64,000 nt of DNA from Bufo bufo (lineage: Eukaryota > Chordata > Amphibia > Anura > Bufonidae). Position 1 is the first letter of the stretch; each line of letters opens with the position of its first letter. Of the stretch, positions 31,765-45,032 are shown in pieces. The DNA is taken from contig NC_053389.1 in assembly GCF_905171765.1 (NCBI RefSeq), positions 746,171,146 to 746,235,145 on the forward strand. Reading direction: 5' to 3'. Under the pieces are notes generated by a model, which worked only from the letters and a program-made list of their open reading frames with translations, was not told where the DNA came from and made no database searches. The position numbers and the translations under genes were made by a program.

Positions 31765-33326
31765 CAGTCATGGCCAACAGTTTTGAGAATTACATAAATC
31801 TTGGAAATTGGAAAAGTTGCTGCTTAAGTTTTTATAATAGCAATTTGCATATACTCCAGAATGTTATGAAGAGTGATCAGATGAATTGCATAGTCCTTCT
31901 TTGCCATGAAAATTAACTTAATCCCAAAAAAAACTTTCCACTGCATTTCATTGCTGTCATTAAAGGACCTGCTGAGATCATTTCAGTAATCGTCTTGTTA
32001 ACTCAGGTGAGAATGTTGACGAGCACAAGGCTGGAGATCATTATGTCAGGCTGATTGGGTTGCAATGGCAGACTTGACATGTTAAAAGGAGGGTGATGCT
32101 TGAGTTGAAATCATTGTTCTTCCATTGTTAACCATGGTGACCTGCAAAGAAACGCGTGCAGCCATCATTGCGTTGCATAAAAATGGCTTCACAGGCGAGG
32201 ATATTGTGGCTACTAAGATTGCACCTCAATCAACAATTTATAGGATCATCAAGAACTTCAAGGAAAGAGGTTAAATTCTTGGTAAGAAGGCTTCAGGGCG
32301 TCCAAGAAAGTCCAGCAAGCGCCAGGATCGTCTCCTAAAGAGGATTCAGCTGTGGGATCGGAGCGCCACCAGTGCAGAGCTTGCTCAGGAATGGCAGCAG
32401 GCAGGTGTGAGCGCATCTGCACGCACAGTGAGGCGAAGACTTTTGGAAGATGGCCTGGTGTCAAGAAGGGCAGCAAAGAAGCCACTTCTCTCCAAAAAAA
32501 ACATCAGGGACAGATTGATCTTCTGCAGAAAGTATGGTGAATGGACTGCTGAGGACTGGGGCAAAGTCATATTCTCCGATGAAGCCTCTTTCCGATTGTT
32601 TGGGGCATCTGGAAAAAGGCTTGTCCGGAGAAGAAAAGGTGAGCGCTACCATCAGTCCTGTGTCATGCCAACAGTAAAGCATCCTGAGACCATTCATGTG
32701 TGGGGTTGCTTCTCATCCAAGGGAGTGGGCTCACTCACAATTTTGCCCAAAATAACACCCATGAATAAATAATGGTACCAAAACACCCTCCAACAGCAAC
32801 TTCTTCCAACAATCCAACAACAGTTTGGTGAAGAACAATGCATTTTCAAGCACGATGGAGCACCGTGCCATAAGGCAAAAGTGATAACTAAGTGGCTTGG
32901 GGACCAAAACGTTGACATTTTGGGTCCATGGCCTGGAAACTCCCCAGATCTTAATCCCATTGAGAACTTGTGGTCAATCCTCAAGAGGCGGGTGGACAAA
33001 CAAAAACCCACTAATTCTGACAAACTCCAAGAAGTGATTATGAAAGAATGGGTTGCTATCAGTCAGGAATTGGCCCAGAAGTTGATTGAGTGCATGCCCA
33101 GTCGAATTGCAGAGGTCCTGAAAAAGAAAGGCCAACACTGCAAATACTGACTCTTTGCATAAATGTCATGTAATTGTCGATAAAAGCCTTTGAAACGTAT
33201 GAAGTGCGTGTAATTATATTTCACTACATCACAGAAACAACTGAAACAAAGATCTAAAAGCAGTTTAGCAGCAAACTTTGTGAAAACTAATATTTGTGTC
33301 ATTCTCAAAACTTTTGGCCACGACTG
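31765..33326 (+). mobile_element. Tc1-like element, 1562 bp, complete ends
   Basis: CAGTCATGGCCAACAGTTTT on the left and, inward from the right, CAGTCGTGGCCAAAAGTTTT, both next to TA (31763-31764, 33327-33328). Full-length transposase region in plus orientation. Confidence 0.92.
32134..33150 (+). pseudogene. Tc1-like transposase with two nonsense codons
   Basis: ATG at 32134 (MVTCKETRAAIIALHKNGFT). The single reading frame is kept to TGA at 33148-33150, ~338 codons, the normal length. Domains: N-terminal HTH pair to ~110, then DDE: IFSDEASFRLF, FKHDGAPCHKAKV and SPDLNPIENLW, so the catalytic triad is intact. It is broken only by TAA at 32272-32274 and TAA at 32770-32772, with no frameshift. 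Relatively recent loss is inferred. Confidence 0.92.
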
Positions 33327-33442
33327 TACTATATGAGATATGATTTTTATTTTTTATATCAGTCATGGCATAACCCCTTGGAAAGGGTTTTCCAGTACTT
33401 AGATATTGATGAACTATCTTCAGGTTAGGTTCTCAATATCAG

Positions 33443-33444
<2 letters not shown>

Positions 33445-33475
<31 letters not shown>
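33445..33475. repeat. (GT)n microsatellite
   Basis: About 15 uninterrupted GT dinucleotides, followed by a G-rich stretch (GGGGGTGGGGGTGGGGG) at 33487-33510. Confidence 0.95.
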
Positions 33476-33476
<1 letters not shown>

Positions 33477-33510
33477 AGTGAGGAAGGGGGTGGGGGTGGG
33501 GGTGGGGGGT

Positions 33511-33834
33511 GATAAGAGGGTGTGACACCCAGCACTCCCATGATCAGCCGTTCAGGAAAGTTACCAGAGAGAGAAACTAAGAAATGGACAGAGCTGGAAG
33601 CAGAAGGTTCCATCCACAGTGTAGTTTCCAATGCTGGCATACTACAGCTTAGCTCCTATTCACTTGTGTGTGAACTGGGTTACATTAAACCACCATGGCC
33701 ACAACACAGTGAATGGAGCCATCTGCTTCCAGCTTCTCCACAATATTTTGCAGCATCAGTGGTTGGCTGAAGCATCTGATCAGTGGGGGTACCTCTCTGA
33801 TCTGATGTTGATGTCCTATCCTGAGGAACATATC
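33511..33834. other. Spacer with repeat-like sequence
   Basis: Two related inverted phrases around GGAAGCAGAAGGTTCCATCCAC and GGAGCCATCTGCTTCCAGCTTC. Probably the interior of a TTAA-type element; no ends defined and no gene. Confidence 0.35.
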
Positions 33835-33836
33835 TA

Positions 33837-35365
<1,529 letters not shown>

Positions 35366-35408
35366 TATTTTAAGTACTAGAAAACCCATTTAAGTAGTAG
35401 CAGCCTTA

Positions 35409-36428
35409 GGCCTCTTTCACACGGGCGTTGCGGGAAAATGTGCGGGTGCGTTGCGGGAACACCCGCGATTTTTCCGCGCGAGTGCAAAACATTGTAATGC
35501 GTTTTGCACTCGCGTGAGAAAAATCGCGCGTGTTTGGTACCCAAACCCGAACTTCTTCACAGAAGTTCGGGCTTGGGATCGGTGTTCTGTAAATAGTATT
35601 ATTTTCCCTTATAACATGGTTATAAGGGAAAATAATAGCATTCTGAATACAGAATGCATAGTAAAACAGCGCTGGAGGGGTTAAAAAAAATAAAAAATCA
35701 TTTAACTCACCTTAATCCACTTGCTCGCGTAGCCGGCATTTCCGTCTGTCTCTTTTACTGTATAGGACCTGTGGTGAGCATTAACTATAGTTCAAGGACC
35801 TAGGATGACGTCACTCCGGTCATCACATGGTACGTCACATGATCTTTTACCATGGTGATTCACCATGGTAAAAGATCATGTGACGTACCATGTGATGACC
35901 GGAGTGACGTCATCCCAGGTCCTTGAACTATAGTTAATGCTCACCACAGGTCCTATACAGTAAAAGAGACAGACGGAGATGCCGGCTACGCGAGCAAGTG
36001 GATTAAGGTGAGTTAAATGATTTATTTTTTTTTTTTAACCCCTCCAGCGCTGTTTTACTATGCATTCTGTATTCAGAATGCTATTATTTTCCCTTATAAC
36101 CATGTTATAAGGGAAAATAATAATGATCGGGTCTCCATCCCGATCGTCTCCTAGCAACCGTGCGTGAAAATCGCACCGCATCCGCACTTGCTTGCGGATG
36201 CTTGCGATTTTCACGCAACCCCATTCATTTCTATGGGGCCTGCGTTACGTGAAAAACGCACAAAAAGGAGCATGCTGCGATTTTCACACAACGCAAAAGT
36301 GATGCGTGAAAATCACCGCTCGTGTGCACAGCCCCATAGAAATGAATGGGTCGGTATTCAGTGCGGGTGCAATGCGTTCACCTCCCGCATCGCATCCGCG
36401 CGGAATACTCGCTCGTGTGAAAGGGGCC
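35409..36428. mobile_element. PIF/Harbinger-like foldback element, 1020 bp
   Basis: Ends GGCCTCTTTCACACGGGCG and, inward from the right, GGCCCCTTTCACACGAGCG, flanked by TTA (35406-35408, 36429-36431), the three-base target of this superfamily. The core is a near-perfect palindrome (about 35594-36122). Terminal parts contain repeated GATTTTCACGC / GCGTGAAAATC words. No transposase. Confidence 0.85.
35594..36122. repeat. Near-perfect palindrome, arms ~264 bp, 1-nt spacer
   Basis: Centre at 35859: TTTTACCATGGTGA, T, TCACCATGGTAAAA. Arms extend outward through TGATGACCGGAGTGACGTCA, GTTAATGCTCACCACAGG and GGATTAAGGTGAGTTAAATG to the AATAATA/TATTATT-bounded words at both edges, with only scattered single differences. 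Confidence 0.9.
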
Positions 36429-36431
36429 TTA

Positions 36432-36869
36432 GTGGTGAATATAAGGCCCTGAGGCTACGGGGGCCTTCTGAGGAATATTATGCAGGTTTGGAAATGTTGC
36501 TAATTTTTGGTGGGGACAAAATCAAATGTTGACCTTCTGCTAGCTAGTAGCATATGCTTAAGTTGGTCACAATCATTTGAGGTGTAATGCAGGAGATCAT
36601 ATGAACGATTTGTGGTTCAAATGCTATAAGGTATGTAGGTTGTGGTAGGTACAGTATAGTGAAATATAAGAATAACAGAAAAATGTAATTAAAGGTAATG
36701 TGTTATCTGAAAATATTCTATCAAGATTTTATGCTAAACATATTTATTTTAAGTGATTTTTATTTTGTCTTTGGAGATTTTTATTTCCATACAATATAAC
36801 TATCCAAGTTATGAAAAAATCTTAAATTCTTGTAGTTTTCAAACCCACTGCTGAGCCTAATAATTACTG
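36432..36869. other. Intergenic, AT-rich
   Basis: No repeats, termini or frames worth naming. Confidence 0.4.
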
Positions 36870-37145
36870 TAGAGATGAGCGATGTTTTCTAAAATTCGAT
36901 TCGGCTGCTTCGCTGAATTGCAAAAAATTCACTTTGTGAGAATTACTTTGCCACAAAGTGCATTTCTTTGTAAATAGCGTGTGCAATGACAGGGAACCGC
37001 GATTGGGCTGCCCCCTTCATTGAAGCCCTTAGATGCCACGTGTATCACTGATCATGGCATCTGAGATCCATATTGAAGCATTTTTAACTATTTGCAAATA
37101 AATTAAATAAAAACATACTTACCTAATCCTTTTTATCACAAAGAA
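36870..37145. mobile_element. Left end of a TAGAGATGAGCGA-type hAT
   Basis: Starts TAGAGATGAGCGATGTTTTC followed by the usual TTCGATTCGGCTGCTTCGC subterminal words. It continues ~270 bp until hAT E begins at 37146. Confidence 0.65.
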
Positions 37146-37689
37146 TAGAGTTGACCTTGCGGTTCGCATGGCGGTCGTTTCGTGGCAAACTTTGCTTGTT
37201 CGTGATTTGCAGAACATGCAAACATATGGCGATATTCGCATGCTCCATATTTTTTTGCATAGCGCCGAACATTGACCCATGACACATCCATCAGGTGGGA
37301 CAGGACAGCCAATTGAGAAGTTTCAGCACATTTACACACCCCCAACCATATAACAGAACCCAATCTGGCAGCCATTTTACATTATGTGTTTTGCAAGTGT
37401 AGGGAGAGGTTACATTTTGGAGCAGGGACAATTAGGGACACCAAACGCTAGCTTATAGGGCCACAAAAGTCCTTTTACGGACTGGTATAGGTGTGCTATC
37501 GATAGGTGTGATATAGAGGGGTGTGATAATATAATATACTTTCTAACATAAAAATTATATTATAGTATTTTTGTCTTGTGCAGCAGTTGTGTGCGATTCT
37601 GCTGCGATACCGCAGCTAGATAGAGGGACAAACGCTATTGGAGTAACTAATTGCAACGGGTGGGATATACCTGTTGCCCCCAAAAAAAC

Positions 37690-39025
37690 AACTTGAGGGC
37701 TGCGATATACCTTCTTCCACAAAATCCTGATTGATGGGTGCTATATACCTGTTTCTGCCAAATAATAATTGAGGGGTGCTATATACCTGTTTCTGCCAAA
37801 TACTGATTGAGGGGTGCTATATACCTGTTTCTGCCAAATACTGATTGAGGGGTGCCATATACCTTCTTCCACAAAATACTGATTGAGGGGTGCGATAGCT
37901 ATATACCTTCTTCCACTAAATACTGATTGAGGGCTACGATACACCTGCTATCACAAAATCCTGATTGAGGAGTGCCATATACCTGTTTCCGCCAAATACT
38001 GATTGAGGGGTTCTATATACCTGTTTCTACCAAATACTGATTGAGGGGTGCTATATACCTGTCTCCACAAAATACTGATTGAGAGGTGCCATATACCTTC
38101 TTCCACCAAATACTGATTAAGGGCTGTGATAAATCTGCTTCCACAAAATACTGATTGAGGGGTGCCATATACCTGTTTCCGCCAAATACTGATTGAGGGG
38201 TGCCATATACCTGTTTTTTGCCAAATACTGATTGAGGGGTGCTATATACCTGTTTCCGCCAAATACTGATTGAGGGGTGCCATATACCTTCTTCCACCAA
38301 ATACTGATTGAGGGGTGCTATTTCTATATACCTTCTTCCATAAAATACTTTTTGGGGGCTGCGATGCACCTGCTTCCACAAAATTCTGATTGATGGGGTT
38401 CTATTGCTATATACCTTTTTCCACCAAATAATGATTGAGGGCTGTGATACACCTTCTTCAACAAAATACTGATTGAGGGCTGCAATATACCTGCTTCCAC
38501 AAAATACTGATTAAGAGGTGCCCTATACCTACCTCCACAAAATACTGATTGAGGGGTGCTATTGCTATATACCTTCTTCCACCAAACACTGATTGAGGGC
38601 TGCGATACACCTGCTTCCACAAAATACTGATTGGGGGGTGCCATATACCTGTTTCCGTCATATACATATTGAGGGGTGCTATATACCTGTTTTAACCAAA
38701 TACTGATTAAGGGGTGGCATATACCTGTTTCCGCCAAATACTGATTGAGGGGTGCTATATACCTGTTTCCGCCAAATACTGATTGAGGGGTGCTATATAC
38801 CAGTTTCTGCCAAATACTGATTGAAGGGTGCCATATGCCTTCTTCCACAAAATACTGATTGAGGGGTGCTATTTCTATATACCTTCTTCCATAAAATACT
38901 TCTTGAGGGCTGCGATGCACCTGCTTCTACAAAATTCTGATTGATGGGGTTCTATTGCTATATACCTTTTTCCACCAAATAATGATTGAGGACTGCGATA
39001 TACATTCTTCCACAAATACTTCTCT
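37690..39025. repeat. 38-bp minisatellite of hAT E
   Basis: GAGGGGTGC recurs at 37771, 37809 and 37847; unit TACTGATTGAGGGGTGCTAT followed by ATACCTGTTTCTGCCAAA. About 33 units, some lengthened to 43-44 bp by an extra CTATTG/CTATTT. A higher-order repeat is visible: ~38280-38460 and ~38835-39000 share the same series of variants. Confidence 0.9.
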
Positions 39026-39058
39026 TCTCTAAGGACTTAGGCAGTGGACATTTAGAAA

Positions 39059-39784
39059 ATGACAGGCAGAGGAAGAGGCATAACATTCCGCAAGGATGTT
39101 AGGGGTCGAGCAGGTGCACCAGGCCAGAGCCTAAGTGGGAAGTTGGAGAAGGCGTGTGCGATAATTTTAAAGGGCGCACCAGAATTGGTAGAGTTGCTCA
39201 TTCAGCCTTTAGCTTCTGCACCCTCATCATCCTCTGTATCTGTACCCTCCTCACTCTCTGCTGTGTGCACCCCCAAAGACACCACCACCACCATAGCCCC
39301 TCCACTAGATTCAGAGGAGTTATTTTCCCATCCATTCCCAAACCTTAATGATGCGCTGCCATTCTTGGCATCGAATGAGGAAGAGGAGGCAGCAACGGCT
39401 GCCACCCAGTGGTCTTAGAAAATGACAGGCAGAGGAAGAGGCATAACATTCCGCAAGGATGTTAGGGGTCGAGCAGGTGCACCAGGCCGGAGCCTAAGTT
39501 GGAAGTTGGAGAAAGTGTGTGCGATTACGTCAAAGGATGCACCAGAGTTGGTAGAGTGGCTCACTCAGTCTTCCACTTCTGCACCCTCCTCATCCTCTGT
39601 ATGAGCACACTCCTCACTCTCAGCTGTGTGCACCCCCAAAGACACCACCACCACATAGCCCATCCACTCAAGTCAGAAGAATTATTTTCCCATCCATTCC
39701 CAGACCATACCGATGGGCAGCAATTCTTGGCATCGGATGAGGAAGAGGAGGTAGCAACGGCCGCCACCCAGCGGTCTGACGATA
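39059..39784 (+). repeat. 363-bp tandem duplication of the transposase N-terminal segment
   Basis: ATGACAGGCAGAGGAAGAGG begins both copies, at 39059 and 39422. The spacing of 363 bp is exactly 121 codons, so the frame is kept across the junction (CAG TGG TCT TAG AAA ATG). The copies differ at many positions, for example AGTGGGAAG against AGTTGGAAG. Confidence 0.9.
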
Positions 39785-41479
39785 CTACCCAGATCAGCCC
39801 AAGGAGGGTGGTCCCCGCTGTTGCTGCCTACTCTGAGATCTCTAATGTCTGTGACGGTGACGATGATGACGTGTCGATGGACATCACGTGGGTGCCCACA
39901 AGAGAGGAAGAGCAGGGGAGTTCAGAGGGAGAGACAGAGCAGCAGATAGGGAGGAGAAGGAGGAGAAGCAAGCAGAACTCGCAGTGCACAGGAGGTAAAA
40001 AGCATACTGCAAATGTATCTGGAGTGAGCCATCCACCATGCACGGTCACATCTGGCACTCCTAGGACGCCGGCACATGGCTCCGCAGTGTGGGCTTTTTT
40101 AACGTGTCAGCTGCTGATAATAGTGTTGCCATCTGCAGCCTGTGCTGTCAACTCATAAGTCGCGGTAAGCCCAACACTCACCTAGGGACGACCGCCTTAA
40201 GAAGGCACCTGGCCTCCCATCACCGAGAGCAGCGCTGTCAGAACCCACAATGCCACACTCCCGGAGCTCCACATCCTGCCTTTTCTCCTTCCCCTCTGTC
40301 CTCCAATTTGTCCTCCACTTCACCTTCCACCATGCCGTTGTCGCGTTCATATGGCACAAGGCATGCTTCCGTGGCCCAAATGTTTGAGCGTAAATAAATG
40401 ATGATGCTGGATAATCCTCTTGCACAACGGCTGACCGCTGGCTTGTCAAAAATTCTAGTCCGCCAACTACTGCCATATAAATTGGTGGACTTGGAGGCCT
40501 TTAGAAAATGTGTGGCCATTGGCACACCACAATGGAAAGTCCCCGTAAGGAAATATTTCTTCTAGAAGGGTATACCTGAACTATATGGCCACGTTCAGCG
40601 GCAAGTTAATATATCTCTGGCACACAAGATACATCTGACCACAGACATGTGGTCTAGCAAAGATGGGCAGGGAAGGTACATAACTTTTACTGCCTACTGG
40701 ATGAAACTTCTGATGGCTCTCATGCATTACACTTGTGGCATCCGTGTGGATTTGGAGTTACTGCCACGGATTGCATGCAGGCCTGCCACTTCATCTGCTC
40801 CTACTACTCCATCCTCCGTCTCTACCTCGGCTGACTCCTCCATTTCCACTGCTACCGCCTCTTCCGATGCACCCCCCAAGCTCCCAGAACCTATTCGACG
40901 TGCCAGTTGAGACGATGCCATGCTGTGATCGCCAAACTGGTCAGTTGCAGCCAGGGCGCATCAGTGACATCGTACCTTACGCCTTCTTTCTGGGACATGC
41001 ATTGCGTCGTGTCATTGATCAACCGTCGCGGAGTGGGAGCTGGAAGATGAGGAACTTGCAATGCTTAATGAATTCCCATGGGGGGGGCTACTCCATCTGA
41101 GATAAGTCAGCAGGAGTCTGAAGAGGAGTCAGAGGAGGATGGTGGCTGAGAGGAGGAGGAGGAGCAAGAAGAGCATGCTTTAAATGTTTCTGGGATCCCT
41201 GGTGTTGTCCGTGTCTAGGGGGAGCAGACCAAGGATGACATTCTGCTGGGTGATGAGAAGGAGCCAGGGCACTCCACCACTTCCAATTTAGTGCAAATGG
41301 GTCCTTCATGCTCCAGTGTTTGAAGAGGGACCCCCGTATAAAAAGCATAAAGGGCAAGGACCTGTACTGGGTGGAAACGTACTTAGACCTCCGATACATA
41401 CACAAAATGGCTGACATGTTACTAGCATTACAGAGGGCTGTCAGAATGCAGCATTTTCAGGCCTTGCTGCGAGAGATGC

Positions 41480-42217
41480 TGTAACGGGGCACCGAAGGCA
41501 CACTCAGTCTCCCATCAGCCGCAGACCTGCTGCTTAGCTTCAGGAGCGATGATCTGTGTTTGGCCTCGTTCCCAGGGCGGCTTTGCTAGCTGGGAGGCTC
41601 CCTGCTCCTAGGTCTGCCTTGAGCGCCGAGCTGATCACTCGGTGCTCGACTTGTCTGTCTGTCGGTTATGTGACGCTGGCCACGTCACATGACCCTCACT
41701 CCCCACTATAAATACAAGCTGCCTGCTGGCTACAGGCTGCCTGTGATTTTCGTCTCTAGGGCTGTGTGTAGTATTATTATTGCTTCCTACTTGACCTCTG
41801 GTATTGACCTTGTTTGTTTCCTGACCTCGCTTTGCCCACTCCCTTTGTACCTACGCTATCTCTCGGATTTGACCTCGGCTCGTTCTCGGATTTCGTCTCC
41901 TGCCTCATCCCTTGTATTGACGTGACCTCCCGGACCGACCTCGGCTAGTTGACCCGCCATTGCCTTTCCCATCACTGGGTACTGTTGTCTTATCTACCTC
42001 CCTGTCTATCCGTTTGCCTTAGTCTTGTGTACCGCCTTCTGCTTTGGCTGTCTGTTCCTCTCTTTCTCTGTTCGCTCTGCTCTACACTTACGTAGGTCAG
42101 GGACCGTCGCCCAGTTGTGCCCCATCACCTAGAGCGAGTGTTGCAAGTAGGCAGGGACAGGGTTGAGGGTGGCAGTTTAGGGGGTGCACTTCCTCTCTAC
42201 CATCCTTACCCGTGACA
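41480..42217 (+). mobile_element. Solo LTR, 738 bp
   Basis: TGTAACGGGG ... CCCGTGACA with a perfect 5-bp duplication GATGC (41475-41479, 42218-42222). TATA box at 41707-41713. No internal region, so it is the product of LTR-LTR recombination. The transposase frame of hAT E resumes correctly after it. Confidence 0.9.
41707..41713 (+). promoter_or_regulatory. TATA box of the solo LTR
   Basis: TATAAAT in CCCCACTATAAATACAAGCT, ~230 bp into the LTR. Confidence 0.6.
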
Positions 42218-42670
42218 GATGCTGCATTCTGCTGTTGCGGGCACTGGCAGAGGAATTTCCACCCACCGCAGAACAGGTGTGGGTACCAATCCTACCATGC
42301 CAGCAAAAAGAGGCCTTTTTGAAAATGTGTTGGTCACTACGAATATGAGATCATTCTTGCAGCCAACCCATCGACAGCCACCCTACAATCCAGCCTCAGA
42401 GAACGCCAAGACCGACAGGTGTCTAATTACATCGGATTAACGGCCGATGTGGACGCTCTGAGAACCGAGGAACCCCTTGACTACTGGGTGTGCAGGCTTG
42501 ACCTGGCATAATTTGCCATAAAACTCTTGGCTTGCCCCTTGTCGAGTGTCCTGTCCGAAAGGACGTTCAGCGCAGCCTAGCTCACGACAGTGTGGACTAC
42601 CTCACATTTTTATAAATAAATGAGGCATGGATCTTAAGAGGAATTTAACACCTGTGATGAACACGTGTAA

Positions 42671-43719
42671 TTGAATTTCCTCATGCCAGCCCACACATAT
42701 CCGCCACCACCCAGAACAAAGAATGGCCCTTGCCTTATGTATATACATCAGCATAAAAGGCCTTTTATTTCAGGTGAATGCCTAATTCACACCCCTGTCT
42801 CACTCTTCTGCCTCTCATTATGGTGGCATATGAACTGGATTCACCATAAGGACCTTCTAATGTCACAGGGTCATGTGACTGTGCCTCCTACCCTGTACTC
42901 TGCCCCTTTATACTGGATGGACGTAACTGTATCCCTTTCCCTGCCCACGCCATCCTTTTTTAGACCTGGCATGAGCAGGAAAAATATGCAGATTGCGGTG
43001 CTAAGGACCTTTGTGCCACAATCTGTGTCAGAAATATGCCTAATATAGAATAAATGACCACCTAATTGTATTATTATTCAGGGGTAGGGCTAATCTCTTT
43101 ATATAATATAGATTCTAGTGCATTATACTGTGCCCTGTATTTCCAGTAGAAAATGATCCTTGGGAAACACAGTTCTCGTCACTGACCATCAGGACCAGGT
43201 AGCACTCTGTCAGTACATGGCGGCCTCCCCTCTCCGCCACGCTGCTCCTCTGTGTACTCGTGCTTATTCTGACACTAGGGCTGGGTTCACATCCTATTTT
43301 TGCCATCCATTTAATGCATATCAAAAATGTATGCGTTAACAGATGCCTCAGACTGATGCTGTGCAGTGGCGTCTGTTCACCATACAGTTCCATAGTAGAA
43401 AAAAAAATAACGTTAACATATGATTTTTTTTTATGAACTCTGCAGGATACCAAAAAAAGCTTCAGCAGGGCACATTTTTGAGAGTAAAATGGCCCCTGAT
43501 TAAAATACATATTTTTTGTGGGAGTTTTTGCCAATGATTCCCCTCTGGTATATCACTGTCCATGTTGTGGGACTATTTGTGCACTCATAGTTTGTATTTG
43601 GTGGCTGCAAATATGACCTGAAGGTTTTTCAGGTTTGCCTGCTATTAAAGCCAATGGGGTGACATTTGATCGCAAACGCGCGTTCGCGAATCGTCCCGGC
43701 CAATGTTCATCCATCACTA
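42671..43719. other. 3' subterminal region of hAT E
   Basis: Non-coding. 43545-43719 is homologous to the first ~200 bp of elements C and D (GTGGCTGCAAATATGACCTG, CATTGGCTTTAATAGCAGG-type text and the CGCGTTCGCGAATCG tip). 42670-43540 has no tandem repeat. Confidence 0.7.
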
Positions 43720-44012
43720 TTGCTAATGCCCCAAAAAAACTGGAGCAGATGTAAAACAGAGATGACACGTGAATGGAATATTTGCATGTCTTCTATGTTT
43801 TGTACCCACTCCTGCTTTTGGCTACCAAATCATTAGCCAATTCTGATGGGACAATACAGGCCTTACAGCTGCTACACAGACAGGATCCGTTGTGCGTCTC
43901 ATTTTTCCTTCCTTCTGACAGATCAGAAGAAAGGTCAAATAAATCATTATGTCAGCCAGGCCGAAAGGCAAAATAGTTGCCCAGTCATGAAGTGGGGAGG
44001 GTGGGAACAGCA
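43720..44012. repeat. Dispersed repeat joined to the 51-bp family (copy 2)
   Basis: Inverse of 18110-18365, ending in a single partial 51-bp unit (CAGCATGAGAAG). hAT E stops exactly where this repeat begins. Confidence 0.75.
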
Positions 44013-44515
44013 TGAGAAGTGGGGCCCGCCATCACTAACGATGAGGCCGCCACGGCCATGTTGCTTGAAGATCCAGCACAAAATCTCATGCAATGCCTTA
44101 TAACGTCATCAAGTTGGCCGGCGGGGTGACGTCATACGTCACCGGACACAAGATTTTGTGCAAGATGGCCGCGGCGTGGCTGCCTCTTCACGCTCAAATG
44201 GATAACATAAGTATAATTATTATTTTCTTTTTCTGCCATTTCAGGGAAAATCAAATTGTTACAATGAAGAACAAGGAAATTCAGCTTTGTGGGGAATCAA
44301 ATTATTTTTTGTAAATCACAGATGCCATGTCGGCGGAATCAAGAGACTGACCATCCAGCTTGTTATCAGCACATAGTCTCACTTTTGAGACGTTTACAGA
44401 CTGTTAAAAGAAGAGGGGGTGCTACACAATGGTCTATAACCAAGAAGAAAACAGGGGGACCTCACTACTAATAGCTTACAATGCCTAACAGTGTCATAAT
44501 TGGAGTTTACTTACA
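44013..44515. other. Foldback-like sequence without gene
   Basis: GCACAAAATCTCATGCAATG and ACACAAGATTTTGTGCAAGATGGCCGCGG face each other around GGGTGACGTCATACGTCACC, an inverted structure typical of small hAT elements. Termini were not found. 44300-44515 has nothing to name. Confidence 0.4.
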
Positions 44516-44846
44516 ATTGCCCTCCACCAAGTCCCCTGACCGCTCAGCCGACTCCTCCATGTCAAATAGGTGCTCCGGTAATGCCTCCCACACCCCTCTT
44601 AAATAGGGCAGAGTGTTAACAAGTGTAACCTAGCTAACCACGCACACCTGTATAGCGAGGACGCCGCTCCGAGTCCATCCGGTCACATGGTGCGTTCCAC
44701 CCATTACAACTTCTGGAATAACCGGAAGCATGCATTGCACAGTGAAAGGGAGACGATGCGCTATTTAAGAGGGATGTGGGAGGCATTACCAGAGCACCTA
44801 TTTGAAATGGAGGAGTCGGCTGATCTACGTGATTCCCCTTCTGGAT

Positions 44847-44890
44847 TGACCCCCTGAGGAACCCAAAGTTTGGGGGAAACGTGTTGGGAT
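44847..44890 (+). ncRNA. Degenerate type I hammerhead ribozyme
   Basis: CUGAGGA (44854-44860), stem II CCCAA / TTGGG (44862-44866 with 44870-44874), GAA (44876-44878), two-base-pair stem III AC / GT (44879-44880 with 44883-44884), triplet GUU before a predicted cut after 44885. Stem I keeps only three G-C pairs (44851-44853 with 44886-44888), then mismatches. As in the first copy, an A follows A9. Probably inactive. Confidence 0.5.
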
Positions 44891-45032
44891 AGACATACCC
44901 ACCTAGGGTCATTTACGGTGAATAATAGGGTACAGGGACCCATTAGGGCCATCTAGGGTGTGATAGTTTAGGCACGAGGACAGGGAGTCGCCACCATCAG
45001 GGGCCGTCTCTGGGCTGAACCTTACTGTAGGG

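Larger units (their letters stand above)
39059..42670 (+). pseudogene. hAT transposase pseudogene (BED zinc finger type)
   Basis: Start MTGRGRGITFRKDVRGRAGA, an Arg/Gly-rich N-terminus. The first 363 bp are tandemly duplicated (39059 and 39422) with a TAG between the copies. Acidic linker (SNVCDGDDDDVSMDITWVPT). BED zinc finger at ~40090-40235 (ICSLCCQLISRGKPNTHLGT then LRRHLASHH; Cys-x2-Cys and His pair intact). Catalytic-region fragments follow (NISLAHKIHLTTDMWSSKDG; later YLDLRYIHKMADMLL). The ORF is cut by a solo LTR at 41480 but continues in frame after it. The hATC block (LLACPLSSVLSERTFSAA) ends at TAA 42668-42670. Several stops and frameshifts, and part of the catalytic core is missing. 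Confidence 0.88.
37146..43719 (+). mobile_element. hAT element E, 6.6 kb, with solo LTR
   Basis: Left end TAGAGTTGACCTTGCGGTTC. Right end read inward is TAGTGATGGATGAACATTGG, homologous to the start of elements D (62850) and C (3712). In order it has a 5' region, a 38-bp minisatellite, transposase remnants (39059-42670) with a solo LTR at 41480-42217, and a 3' region. The flanking octamers (ACAAAGAA and TTGCTAAT) do not match, so the copy has been rearranged at one end or its duplication has decayed. Confidence 0.82.

Noticed and set aside
32146..32160. GAAACGCGTG resembling the 3' core of a hammerhead
   Set aside because: Lies in Tc1 transposase codons (KETRAA). No CUGANGA or pairing strands nearby.
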